Positions 1 through 6,821 of a stretch of 28,450 nt of DNA are shown here, one piece after another. A model generated the notes under the pieces. It was not told the DNA's origin. It did no database searches and saw only the letters and a list, made by a program, of their open reading frames with translations. The DNA comes from Prevotellaceae bacterium UBA4372 (lineage in GTDB: Bacteria > Bacteroidota > Bacteroidia > Bacteroidales > Bacteroidaceae): contig DGSC01000001.1 in NCBI GenBank assembly GCA_002391275.1, positions 56,841-85,290 of the forward strand, given 5' to 3'. The translations under genes were made by a program, and so were the position numbers. The stretch's first letter is position 1; every line of letters begins with the position of its first letter.

Positions 1-38
1 TGTTGGCCGAAACCCTTAGGCGTGTAAAATCCGGCGCC

Positions 39-692
39 TTAGTCGCGCAATTCCTGACTGTTGGTGATTCGTCCTTCGAGGCGGTTGATGCGCTCGATAA
101 CGTCCTGAGGAATCTTTGCCGGCAGGTGTGCTTCGGGGTCGTAAAGCATGGCTGTGCAGATGCAGTACTTCCGTCCGGTCCTGTGCAGCACATCGACGTT
201 TATGCAGCCTTCACATCCGTTCCAGAAGCTCTCATCGTCAGTCAGGTCGCCGAAGGTGACGGGCTTGTAGCCCAGTTGTGTGTTCATCGTCATGACGGCT
301 GCCCCGCTGGTAAGCGAGAAAATCTTGGCATGAGGCCATCGTGTGCGTGCCAAAGTGAAGGTCATGTCCTTGATGCTCTTAGCCACGCCCAATCCTCGGA
401 AGTCGGGATGGACGATGAGTCCCGAGGTGGTCACGTATTGCTTGTTGCCCCAGGTTTCTATGTAGCTGAACCCTGCAAAGCGGTCGCCGGCGAGTGCGAT
501 GACGGCCTTGGCCTCTCGCATTTTCGTAGCCACGTACTCGTGAGTGCGCTTGGCTATGCCTGTTCCGCGAACCTTGGCAGCTTCTTCAATTGTAGAAAGG
601 ATGGTGTCGACGTAGCGCTCGTGCGACTCGTCAGCGACTAAAATCTTTATGTCCTGCGCCTTGGGCGCATTTTGTTGCGTTTCTGTTGTCAT
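39..692 (-). CDS. GNAT-family acyltransferase of the arginine locus
   Basis: A 217-residue protein with a GNAT fold. The acyl-CoA binding signature is seen around residues 95-106 (VHPDFRGLGVAKS), followed by the typical beta-bulge segment and a C-terminal extension with several Cys and His residues. Its ATG overlaps the argR stop codon in an ATGA tetranucleotide, so the two are probably translated as a coupled pair. In Bacteroidetes a GNAT protein commonly sits between argR and argG, and these bacteria make arginine through N-succinylated intermediates. I therefore infer that it acylates glutamate or another early arginine precursor. The sequence does not prove the substrate. Only 38 bases lie beyond its stop codon, and no argG start is visible there. 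Confidence 0.8.
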   Translation of the reverse strand: MTTETQQNAPKAQDIKILVADESHERYVDTILSTIEEAAKVRGTGIAKRTHEYVATKMREAKAVIALAGDRFAGFSYIETWGNKQYVTTSGLIVHPDFRGLGVAKSIKDMTFTLARTRWPHAKIFSLTSGAAVMTMNTQLGYKPVTFGDLTDDESFWNGCEGCINVDVLHRTGRKYCICTAMLYDPEAHLPAKIPQDVIERINRLEGRITNSQELRD

Positions 693-1174
693 GAGTTTAT
701 GGTCTGTGTCGTTGGAACGGCCTCTGAGAGGCGATTGAGTACAGTTGGTCGGTCTGCTTCTTCCGTCAGGACGATGAATATCGTGTCGTCGCCTGCGATG
801 GTGCCCAGCACCTCGGGAATATGTGCGTTGTCGATATCGTATGCCACATGCGGAGCATGGCCTGGGGGTGTCTGTATGACGGCAATGTTGCGGCTGAACT
901 TAACCGACAAAGCCCCCAGACGGTTCATCTGCTGAACGGTCATGTGCGTGTCGCTCACCCTTTGGTATTTACGCTGTTCGGGCAGCATATAGACCAGATG
1001 GCCCGCCTCGTTGATGGCTTTGCCGATTCGCAACTGCCGTAAGTCGCGCGAGACGGTGCCTTGGGTTGACGGGAAGCCAGCCTTGGCAAGCTCCGACATC
1101 AGGTCTTCTTGCGTCGCCACCTCCTGGCTTGATATGATCATCTTGATGACTTCGAGTCGTGTCTCTCTTCGCAT
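689..1174 (-). CDS. argR: Arginine repressor ArgR
   Basis: A 161-residue ArgR-type regulator, close to the roughly 150-residue family norm. The N-terminal winged helix includes the motif STQGTVSRDLRQL (about residues 36-48). The C-terminal hexamerisation and arginine-binding domain carries a GDDTIFIVL strand with the two adjacent Asp residues. The reading frame is open for 17 more codons upstream, but that ATG (1223-1225) lies upstream of the TACCTTTG promoter box at 1213-1220, so the start at 1174 is preferred. The next gene overlaps by four bases. It presumably represses arginine biosynthesis in response to L-arginine and may regulate itself through the palindromic DNA just upstream. Confidence 0.9.
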   Translation of the reverse strand: MRRETRLEVIKMIISSQEVATQEDLMSELAKAGFPSTQGTVSRDLRQLRIGKAINEAGHLVYMLPEQRKYQRVSDTHMTVQQMNRLGALSVKFSRNIAVIQTPPGHAPHVAYDIDNAHIPEVLGTIAGDDTIFIVLTEEADRPTVLNRLSEAVPTTQTINS

Positions 1175-1200
1175 AACAATGATGAAGTATTGTCTGAATA

Positions 1201-1255
1201 CAAAAACTGCTGCAAAGGTAGGCATATTTTTCCATAATATGCCTCTTTGCAGCAG
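1201..1255 (-). terminator. Nested palindrome: terminator of the AraC gene overlapping the argR promoter
   Basis: Perfect 11-base arms CTGCTGCAAAG (1207-1217) and CTTTGCAGCAG (1245-1255) enclose a second perfect inverted repeat, GGCATATT (1221-1228) and AATATGCC (1236-1243). Read on the minus strand, the hairpin follows the AraC-type gene and is followed at once by TTTTTG (1206-1201), as in an intrinsic terminator. The plus-strand side has no T-run. The inner repeat could also serve as an operator, for example for ArgR. That is inference. Confidence 0.7.
1213..1220 (-). promoter_or_regulatory. argR promoter -7 box TACCTTTG
   Basis: On the minus strand TACCTTTG matches the Bacteroidetes TAnnTTTG -7 element. 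Transcription would start near 1207, about 33 bases before the chosen argR ATG. No clear TTTG -33 element is visible at the usual spacing. The box lies inside the arm of the large hairpin at 1201-1255. Confidence 0.55.
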
Positions 1256-1303
1256 ATAATTATTAAAAATAGGGTAAAAATTAAATAAAAGCGGAATATT
1301 TAG

Positions 1304-2173
1304 TTATTCCTTCGATGTCCTTACCTGTCTCCGATAAGCTTTGGGCGAGAGTCCGACATACTGTTTGAAGTACTTGCCGAAGAAACTTTGAGAGGGGAAA
1401 TTGAAGTCAAGCGCAATCTCTTTTATCGTCCGGTCGGTGTTGGCCAGCTCCTGCTTTGTCGACGAGATGACCATCTGAATAATCCATTGCAGGGCCGAGT
1501 GCCCACTGCGTTCCTTGACGATGCTTGAGAAGTAGCGCGGCGACAACGACTGTTCCGTAGCATAGAACGTTACTTCACGCTCTTGCTTATAGTTCTTGAA
1601 GAGCGAGATAAGGAACTGCTGGAAGATGTTGTCGTGGGCATTATGAGCCTGAGGAACTACACCTTGATTGCTTTTGTAGGCAAACATAAGCTCATAGAAA
1701 AGGCTCTGGGCGAGGCTCAAGATTACCTGCTTGAGCATGAGATCAGTCGCTACCGATTCGGAGACGGCTTCCGCCTGGCTAAGGTGATCGTTGAGGATGC
1801 CTGCCAGCCGCTCGATAGCCGTTCGCTGCTGTTCGCTGAGCATGATGCAGGGATTGTCGCGCATAGTAAGGTAGTGGCCGCTATCAAACAGATGCTGAAT
1901 GAGCGGCATCACGAATTCTATGTTGCACTTGACGACGATTCCTTCGAGATCGGGCGAAGACCCCAGGATGCTGACATAGGTGGAAGGCATATAGTAGTAC
2001 ACATTGCCCTCCTTCATCAAATAGCTCTTGTCATTGAGGCTCACATCAATAGAGCCGTGCTGACACAGGAAGAAGCCACACTCATCCATCAGTGTTAGCA
2101 CGTGCCCACGAGCGTCGAGCAGCGATATTGCGCTGTCGACACTGATAAATTGGAAAGGTAAATTGGTATTCAT
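1304..2173 (-). CDS. AraC-family transcriptional regulator
   Basis: A 289-residue regulator. The N-terminal part (about residues 1-150) looks like a cupin-type sensing domain. The last 100 residues form the AraC double helix-turn-helix, with the family's conserved second helix and tail (IKEIALDFNFPSQSFFGKYF, then GLSPKAYRR). The ligand and targets cannot be read from the sequence. It diverges from the glycine-zipper lipoprotein gene 180 bases away and ends before a strong hairpin. On the minus strand TAATTTTG at 2180-2187 matches the -7 consensus only about 6 bases before the ATG. The mRNA would then be nearly leaderless, or the true start may be internal. Confidence 0.85.
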   Translation of the reverse strand: MNTNLPFQFISVDSAISLLDARGHVLTLMDECGFFLCQHGSIDVSLNDKSYLMKEGNVYYYMPSTYVSILGSSPDLEGIVVKCNIEFVMPLIQHLFDSGHYLTMRDNPCIMLSEQQRTAIERLAGILNDHLSQAEAVSESVATDLMLKQVILSLAQSLFYELMFAYKSNQGVVPQAHNAHDNIFQQFLISLFKNYKQEREVTFYATEQSLSPRYFSSIVKERSGHSALQWIIQMVISSTKQELANTDRTIKEIALDFNFPSQSFFGKYFKQYVGLSPKAYRRQVRTSKE

Positions 2174-2272
2174 GGGCTACAAAATTAGCACTTTTTTCAA
2201 CTATAAAAGTATGTTTTAACGGAGAAAAACATCAAGAGCGTAAAAAAGAACAATTATACCACCTTTTTAAAC

Positions 2273-2302
2273 TTGATGAATCGTATGAATGAACTACCTT
2301 TG
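2273..2302 (+). promoter_or_regulatory. Promoter for the glycine-zipper lipoprotein
   Basis: TTG (2273-2275), 19 bases, then TACCTTTG (2295-2302), matching the Bacteroidetes -33/-7 arrangement. The predicted transcription start is about 45 bases before the ATG at 2354. Confidence 0.65.
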
Positions 2303-2353
2303 CAACAACAAAATCCGATTTTACACATCAATATCGAAAAACATTAAGACGAA

Positions 2354-3034
2354 ATGAAAAAACTATTGATATCCGTAATCTGCCTGTCGTTGATAACCAC
2401 CTCTTGCAGCACCACTGAAAGCGGTGCCGTCAACGGAGCCTCGCTCGGTTCGGTGTTCGGCAGCGCTTTAGGCGGCTTGCTGGGCGGCTACCGAGGGCAC
2501 AACATAGGCACAATGGTCGGGATGGTAGCCGGCGGTGCCACAGGCGCCATACTGGGCTCGCAGCAAGAAGCTAAGCGCGAAGGCCGCCGCGTGAATGAAC
2601 GACGGACGAGGTCTGTGGACGATGAGCCACGACAGGTTTATGAAAGGAATGAACAGCAAAGGGAATATGACAACGAACCCTCGGCTACGTCCCCCTTGCA
2701 GCTACGGAACCTACGCTTTGTCGGTCAGGACGGCAACGATGCCATTAATAGAAATGAGATCTGCAAGGTCGTGTTTGAATTGGCCAATTTGTCGGGTCAC
2801 ATCGTATACAATGTAGTCCCCTCTGTCTTCGAAGTCTCAGGAAACGAACATATCGAAGTGTCGCCTTCCACGAACATCGAATCGATAGCCCACGGCGATG
2901 CCATACGATATACGGCAACGATGAGGGCAGACTCGCGACTGAAAGCAGGAACGGCGACATTCAGGATTGCCGTCAGCACAGACGGCAGCGAGTTCTTGCG
3001 CCTGCGCGACTTCAGCATTGCCACTGCGAAATAA
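2354..3034 (+). CDS. Glycine-zipper lipoprotein
   Basis: A 226-residue envelope protein. A lipoprotein signal peptide ends in the lipobox TTSC (Cys18). Residues about 24-70 are Gly/Ala rich with repeated GxxxG spacing (GSALGGLLGG, GMVAGGATGAILG), a glycine-zipper segment that probably inserts in or packs on a membrane. A charged Arg/Glu linker follows. The C-terminal about 110 residues look like an all-beta domain (alternating hydrophobic strands, many Asn/Ser/Thr). This resembles Bacteroidetes outer-membrane lipoproteins of unknown role. It is transcribed alone, divergent from the AraC-type regulator, which might control it. It converges on the DUF4236 gene. Confidence 0.75.
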   Translation: MKKLLISVICLSLITTSCSTTESGAVNGASLGSVFGSALGGLLGGYRGHNIGTMVGMVAGGATGAILGSQQEAKREGRRVNERRTRSVDDEPRQVYERNEQQREYDNEPSATSPLQLRNLRFVGQDGNDAINRNEICKVVFELANLSGHIVYNVVPSVFEVSGNEHIEVSPSTNIESIAHGDAIRYTATMRADSRLKAGTATFRIAVSTDGSEFLRLRDFSIATAK

Positions 3035-3075
3035 AAAAAAACTCGTGGCACAGGTTAAGCAACCTGTCCACGAGT
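3032..3075 (-). terminator. Terminator of the seven-gene minus-strand unit
   Basis: A hairpin with arms 3041-3057 and 3061-3075 (ACTCGTGG...CCACGAGT plus ACAGGTT...AACCTGT, one unpaired base). On the minus strand it is followed by a run of eight T (complement of 3033-3040). The DUF4236 stop codon (3055-3057) lies inside the stem. It may also slow plus-strand transcription from the converging lipoprotein gene, but that side lacks a T-tract. Confidence 0.8.
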
Positions 3076-3516
3076 CATATATAAATAGACTACTGCTGCG
3101 GCTAAAACCAATATTACGACAAAAGCTAATGCACCGAGCAGGCAACCCCACGAGCAGCCTTGCTGCTCTTGTGTCTCTTGAGGTTGCGAGGCCTCGTTGA
3201 TAGCGTCGTCAAGCGAAAGCTCGCCTTCGGGAGCGGTAGTTTTTTTGTTGTCTGATTTCTTCTTTCCTTTTTTGCCTGCCTTGATGGCAGCAGCACCTCC
3301 TATGCCAAGCCAGCTGAGGAGGTTAAGTTTGCGCCATGTGATCAGCCGTTTGGAGTAGCCCACTCCTTTGCCCATGCTCACGTTGACGTTGACACCCGTA
3401 GAACCTATATTGAGCGTCTTGCCTTTTGGACCTATGGTCAGGCTCATGCCGCTTTTGCCTACGTTCATCGTCACGTAGGGAAGTATTTTAAAACGTTTGT
3501 TGAATCGTACACCCAT
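3055..3516 (-). CDS. DUF4236 membrane protein
   Basis: A 153-residue protein. Residues 1-55 match the DUF4236 pattern: MGVRFNKRFKILP, then repeated glycine-rich beta turns (VGKSGMSLTIGPKGKTLNIG). A Lys-rich linker and an acidic stretch follow, then a C-terminal transmembrane helix (about residues 125-148, CLLGALAFVVILVLAAAVVYLYM). Family function is unknown. It begins 14 bases after the LolE-like permease gene and is the last gene of the unit. Confidence 0.8.
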   Translation of the reverse strand: MGVRFNKRFKILPYVTMNVGKSGMSLTIGPKGKTLNIGSTGVNVNVSMGKGVGYSKRLITWRKLNLLSWLGIGGAAAIKAGKKGKKKSDNKKTTAPEGELSLDDAINEASQPQETQEQQGCSWGCLLGALAFVVILVLAAAVVYLYMTRGQVA

Positions 3517-3530
3517 GATGGAGTAGTTAT

Positions 3531-4925
3531 TTAAAATTCCTGTTTTGAGTCTTGAGTGAGCGTACGCGTCATGCGTCTGACGGGGAGCCAGACAGCAATG
3601 AGTCCTACGACAAGCACTGTGAAAAAGATGATGAGAATGTCGGTGGCATGAACGCTGACGGGATAGGCATCCACGATGTAGGAGCCTTCACTATGGCCCA
3701 GCTTCACCAGACCGAACTCGATTTGCAGGTAACACAGGATTAGGCCGAGAACTATCCCTATGACTGCGCCTATACTGGAGATTAACCAACCTTCAAAAAC
3801 GAAAATATTGGAAAGCTGGGCGTTGTTGGCTCCGAGGGCACGCAGCGTTTGCGTGTCGGCCTGCTTGTCGATCATCAGCATCGATAGCGAACCAATGATG
3901 TTGAAAGAGGCCACAAGAAGGATGAACGAGAGAAAAAGATAAGCAATAAATTTCTCTATCTGCATTATGCGAAAGGTGTCATGCTGTTGCTCATAGCGAT
4001 TGAGGACCATGAAACGTGGGCCCAGCAGCGACTGAATGTGCGCTTGTGAACTTTCGACATCAACCCCGGGCTTCAGGCGCAACTCTACGGAAGAGACCTG
4101 ACCTTGAGCATCGAAAAGTCTGCGCGCAAAACCAATAGAAGTGATAATGTAATGAGCGTCATAGCGCGACTGATTAACGGCAAAGACTACGCCGGGGGAA
4201 TAGAGCTCGTCGCTGGTGAAACTTTGCATTGGGTTCGCAAGATTGACACGTTCTCCGCGCTTGGGAGCATAAATGGGAAGTGCTCCGTCGTAGTGTGCGC
4301 CCAAACCCAATTGCTGAGCGAGACGGATGCCCATGATGCCATACTCGAGGACGTCGGCATGCAACACAAATTCACCGTCGCCATAAAGAATATCGTTGAG
4401 CTTCGCCTGCTTGTTGAAATTGTCGTCCACCCCTTTGATGGTTACTACCCATTGCCGGTCATTACCGACGATGAGCGCCTGATCCTCGAGCACCTCTGTA
4501 TAGACATCAATATCTTTGTACGCACGAAGTTTTACGAGCGAAACATCGTTTGCAGGGATTGCTTTGCCTTCGGCAAGCACCACCTTGAGCTGCGGGTCGA
4601 AGGCAGTAAAGAAAGAGGCAACGTATTCGCGAAAGCCGTTGAATACGGAGAGCGTAACGACCAAAGCCATCGTGGCAATTGCCACGCCGCACGCAGAGAT
4701 GCCCGAAATGATATTGATGGTGTGGTGACTCTTGCGTGAGAAAAGATAACGGCGGGCAAGGAAGAAGGGAAAGAGAAAAACAGAACTCTTCTCTCGACCT
4801 CCCGGCTTCTCCGCTGAACTCATGTGCTGCTCTGCTTGAGCTGCCGACACAGAGTTCCTTGTCTCTCCTTCTGCATGTTCTGTGAGGAGAGACGTTTGCC
4901 CGGCTGATGGTTGTTGTTCACTCAT
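3531..4925 (-). CDS. LolE/FtsX-like ABC permease
   Basis: A 464-residue inner-membrane permease of the MacB/FtsX/LolC-LolE type. It has a hydrophilic N-terminal 55 residues, one transmembrane helix after FLARRYLFSRKSHHTINIIS, a large periplasmic domain (about 100-320) and three C-terminal helices, with the FtsX-domain signature MLMIDKQADTQTLRALGA before the second. LolE-like proteins move lipoproteins from the inner membrane to LolA, powered by a LolD ATPase encoded elsewhere. The frame opens nine codons earlier, but MSEQQ at 4925 is a more usual start. It lies downstream of rbfA, an arrangement common in Bacteroidetes. The charged N-terminal extension is longer than usual. Confidence 0.8.
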   Translation of the reverse strand: MSEQQPSAGQTSLLTEHAEGETRNSVSAAQAEQHMSSAEKPGGREKSSVFLFPFFLARRYLFSRKSHHTINIISGISACGVAIATMALVVTLSVFNGFREYVASFFTAFDPQLKVVLAEGKAIPANDVSLVKLRAYKDIDVYTEVLEDQALIVGNDRQWVVTIKGVDDNFNKQAKLNDILYGDGEFVLHADVLEYGIMGIRLAQQLGLGAHYDGALPIYAPKRGERVNLANPMQSFTSDELYSPGVVFAVNQSRYDAHYIITSIGFARRLFDAQGQVSSVELRLKPGVDVESSQAHIQSLLGPRFMVLNRYEQQHDTFRIMQIEKFIAYLFLSFILLVASFNIIGSLSMLMIDKQADTQTLRALGANNAQLSNIFVFEGWLISSIGAVIGIVLGLILCYLQIEFGLVKLGHSEGSYIVDAYPVSVHATDILIIFFTVLVVGLIAVWLPVRRMTRTLTQDSKQEF

Positions 4926-4986
4926 AGATGACCAATAACAATATGACGACAACTCACGACCTTGAAAAAAAGTGTGTCGTCAATAG

Positions 4987-5322
4987 TTAATCATTAAGAA
5001 GCTTGTCAATGTTTTCGGCATAATCGAGCGAGTCGTCTACGAAGAACTTCAGCTCTGGGATAATACGCAATTGGTGGCGGGTGCGAGCCCCAAGTTCGAA
5101 GCGTATTTGCTTGACATTGGCATTGATGTTGTCGCATATTTCCTGGGCACGTTCGCTGGGAAAGATGCTGAGATAAGCCCGACAAACACTCATGTCGGGG
5201 CTTATACGGCAGGCTGTGACAGTGACCAAGACTCCGCGTGTGGCTTGCGTCTGCCGCTGAAAGATATCGCTGAGTTCCTTCTGAATCAGGCGTGCTACTT
5301 TATTCTGACGTGTTGTTTCCAT
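4987..5322 (-). CDS. rbfA: Ribosome-binding factor A
   Basis: A 111-residue protein of normal RbfA length. It starts METTRQNKVARLIQKEL, the family's N-terminal helix, and contains the KH-like core with the segment VSVCRAYLSIFP-like (MSVCRAYLSIFP) and the closing ELKFFVDDSLDYAENIDKLL. RbfA binds the 30S subunit and assists 16S rRNA 5'-end maturation, notably in the cold. It begins 24 bases after sufE and precedes the LolE-like permease in the same transcription unit. Confidence 0.92.
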   Translation of the reverse strand: METTRQNKVARLIQKELSDIFQRQTQATRGVLVTVTACRISPDMSVCRAYLSIFPSERAQEICDNINANVKQIRFELGARTRHQLRIIPELKFFVDDSLDYAENIDKLLND

Positions 5323-5346
5323 GTGTATAACTACTTAATTCATAAA

Positions 5347-5793
5347 TTACGCTCCTTGTGCGCTCTTGGCTTTAAAGGCCAGAGCGTACATTTTCATTTG
5401 CTTGAGCATGGCCAAGAGCCCGTTGCTGCGAGTGGGTGAGAGATGCTCGCGAAGGCCTATGCGATCAATAAAGTAGAGGTCGGCATTGAGGATGTCCTCT
5501 GGTGTTTGATCGCTTAGCACTCTTATGAGGAGCATCACTATACCTTTGACAATCAAAGCATCACTTTCGGCTTCGAAATGCAACAAGCCTTCTGGGGTCA
5601 TGGTTGCAGTCAGCCACACACGACTTTGACAGCCGTCGATGAGGTTTTGCTCTGTCTTCTCGCTCTCGGGCAAAGGACGTTGTTCGCTGCCAAGGTCGAT
5701 GAGCAATTGGTATTTGTCCATCCAATCGTCGAAGTCGGAAAATTCCTCGATGATTTCTTCTTGTATTTCGTTGATAGTCATATCAGTTGTCAT
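5347..5793 (-). CDS. sufE: SufE-like cysteine desulfurase acceptor
   Basis: A 148-residue SufE-family protein. The sulfur-accepting cysteine is Cys55 in the conserved loop LIDGCQSRVW. The N-terminal helix EIQEEIIEEFSDFDDWMDKY and C-terminal LSPTRSNGLLAMLKQMK are also typical. SufE takes persulfide sulfur from SufS and passes it to the SufBCD scaffold for iron-sulfur cluster assembly. No other suf genes are near. Its start overlaps the end of the upstream M28 gene by 11 bases, and a second ATG four codons later (5781) would remove the overlap. Confidence 0.9.
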   Translation of the reverse strand: MTTDMTINEIQEEIIEEFSDFDDWMDKYQLLIDLGSEQRPLPESEKTEQNLIDGCQSRVWLTATMTPEGLLHFEAESDALIVKGIVMLLIRVLSDQTPEDILNADLYFIDRIGLREHLSPTRSNGLLAMLKQMKMYALAFKAKSAQGA

Positions 5794-6793
5794 TATAGAT
5801 TAGTTGGAGCACACTTTGACCTACAGCTTTCATCACCTCGGGGTCTATATTTTCGGGTGTGTCTTCAGAAGTATGCCAAGTGGGACCGAAAGACGAGCGT
5901 TCGTTGTCGGTATTCGGTATGATGTCAATGGCGGGGATATGTGCGATGGTGTTTATAGGCAGATGATCGTCGGTAACATATCCGGCTTCGCGCAGTGGGA
6001 AGTATTCTCCGTAGCCTATTTGATGGGCGATGTGCCAAAGCATGTCTACGAGTGTGCCACCATATCTACGGGAAAATCCTTCAATGGCAAAACGTCCGCC
6101 ACGTCCCCCAACCATGTCAAGGTTGATGCCATAACGGGCATGGTAGCCAATGTTGTAAGCCTGTTGGGCCCAGTACTTAGAGCCGAGACACCAAAAGTCC
6201 TCATCTCCAGCATCCTCGACCCAGGATGGAGTGCCTTGGTCCTCAACGTCAAAGCAGACAAAGTCTATCCCATAGCTCAAACCCGTCTGAGAGATTACAC
6301 GTGCCATCTCTAACATTACAGCTACGCCTGAGGCGCCGTCGTTTGCAGCCATTACAGGCGTGTGATGAGCATCCTTGTTGAGGTCGTTGTCTGCCCATGC
6401 GCGGCTATCCCAATGGGCAGTAATAAGGATGCGATCGGTGGCGTCGGGATTAAAGCGAGCCTGAATGTTCCGGCATGGAATATCTGAACCGTCGTAGCCC
6501 TTTACGGTGGTTGTAAGTTCAATCACTTCGCAATTCAGACGTTTGAAAGTGGCGGAAATCCAATCGCCACATTGCTGGTGACTGACAGAACCTGGAACAC
6601 GTGGTCCGAAGCTGCATTGCTTATTAATGAAGGCCATGGCCGAATCAGCAATAAATTCCGGTGCGGGTGACATAGGAATGGTGTCGGATTCTGCCGATTT
6701 GCGTGTCTGCCCATTGCATGAGATGATGGCGGGTAGCAACATCATCACAGCAACTTGAGGTAAATATCTTGAAAGAAAAGATTTCAAAAACAT
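5783..6793 (-). CDS. M28-family glutaminyl-peptide cyclotransferase-like lipoprotein
   Basis: A 336-residue secreted lipoprotein with a signal peptide ending in IISC (Cys26). The M28 zinc fold shows ITAHWDSRAWADND, AANDGASGVAVMLEMAR, FDVEDQG and TWHTSEDTPENID. The probable metal ligands are the Asp of ANDG, the Glu of VED and the His of WHT. The segment DEDFWCLGSKYWA resembles the bacterial type II glutaminyl cyclases described in Porphyromonas, Tannerella and Prevotella, which form N-terminal pyroglutamate on exported proteins. An aminopeptidase role cannot be excluded. It lies 28 bases after the peptidase fusion gene and overlaps sufE. Confidence 0.78.
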   Translation of the reverse strand: MFLKSFLSRYLPQVAVMMLLPAIISCNGQTRKSAESDTIPMSPAPEFIADSAMAFINKQCSFGPRVPGSVSHQQCGDWISATFKRLNCEVIELTTTVKGYDGSDIPCRNIQARFNPDATDRILITAHWDSRAWADNDLNKDAHHTPVMAANDGASGVAVMLEMARVISQTGLSYGIDFVCFDVEDQGTPSWVEDAGDEDFWCLGSKYWAQQAYNIGYHARYGINLDMVGGRGGRFAIEGFSRRYGGTLVDMLWHIAHQIGYGEYFPLREAGYVTDDHLPINTIAHIPAIDIIPNTDNERSSFGPTWHTSEDTPENIDPEVMKAVGQSVLQLIYNDN

Positions 6794-6821
6794 GGTTCTT
6801 GTATTGTTTAAGTTCGAGAAC

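Noticed and set aside
1..38. The start of argG or another arginine gene at the left edge
   Set aside because: No start codon or recognisable N-terminus fits in the 38 bases available.
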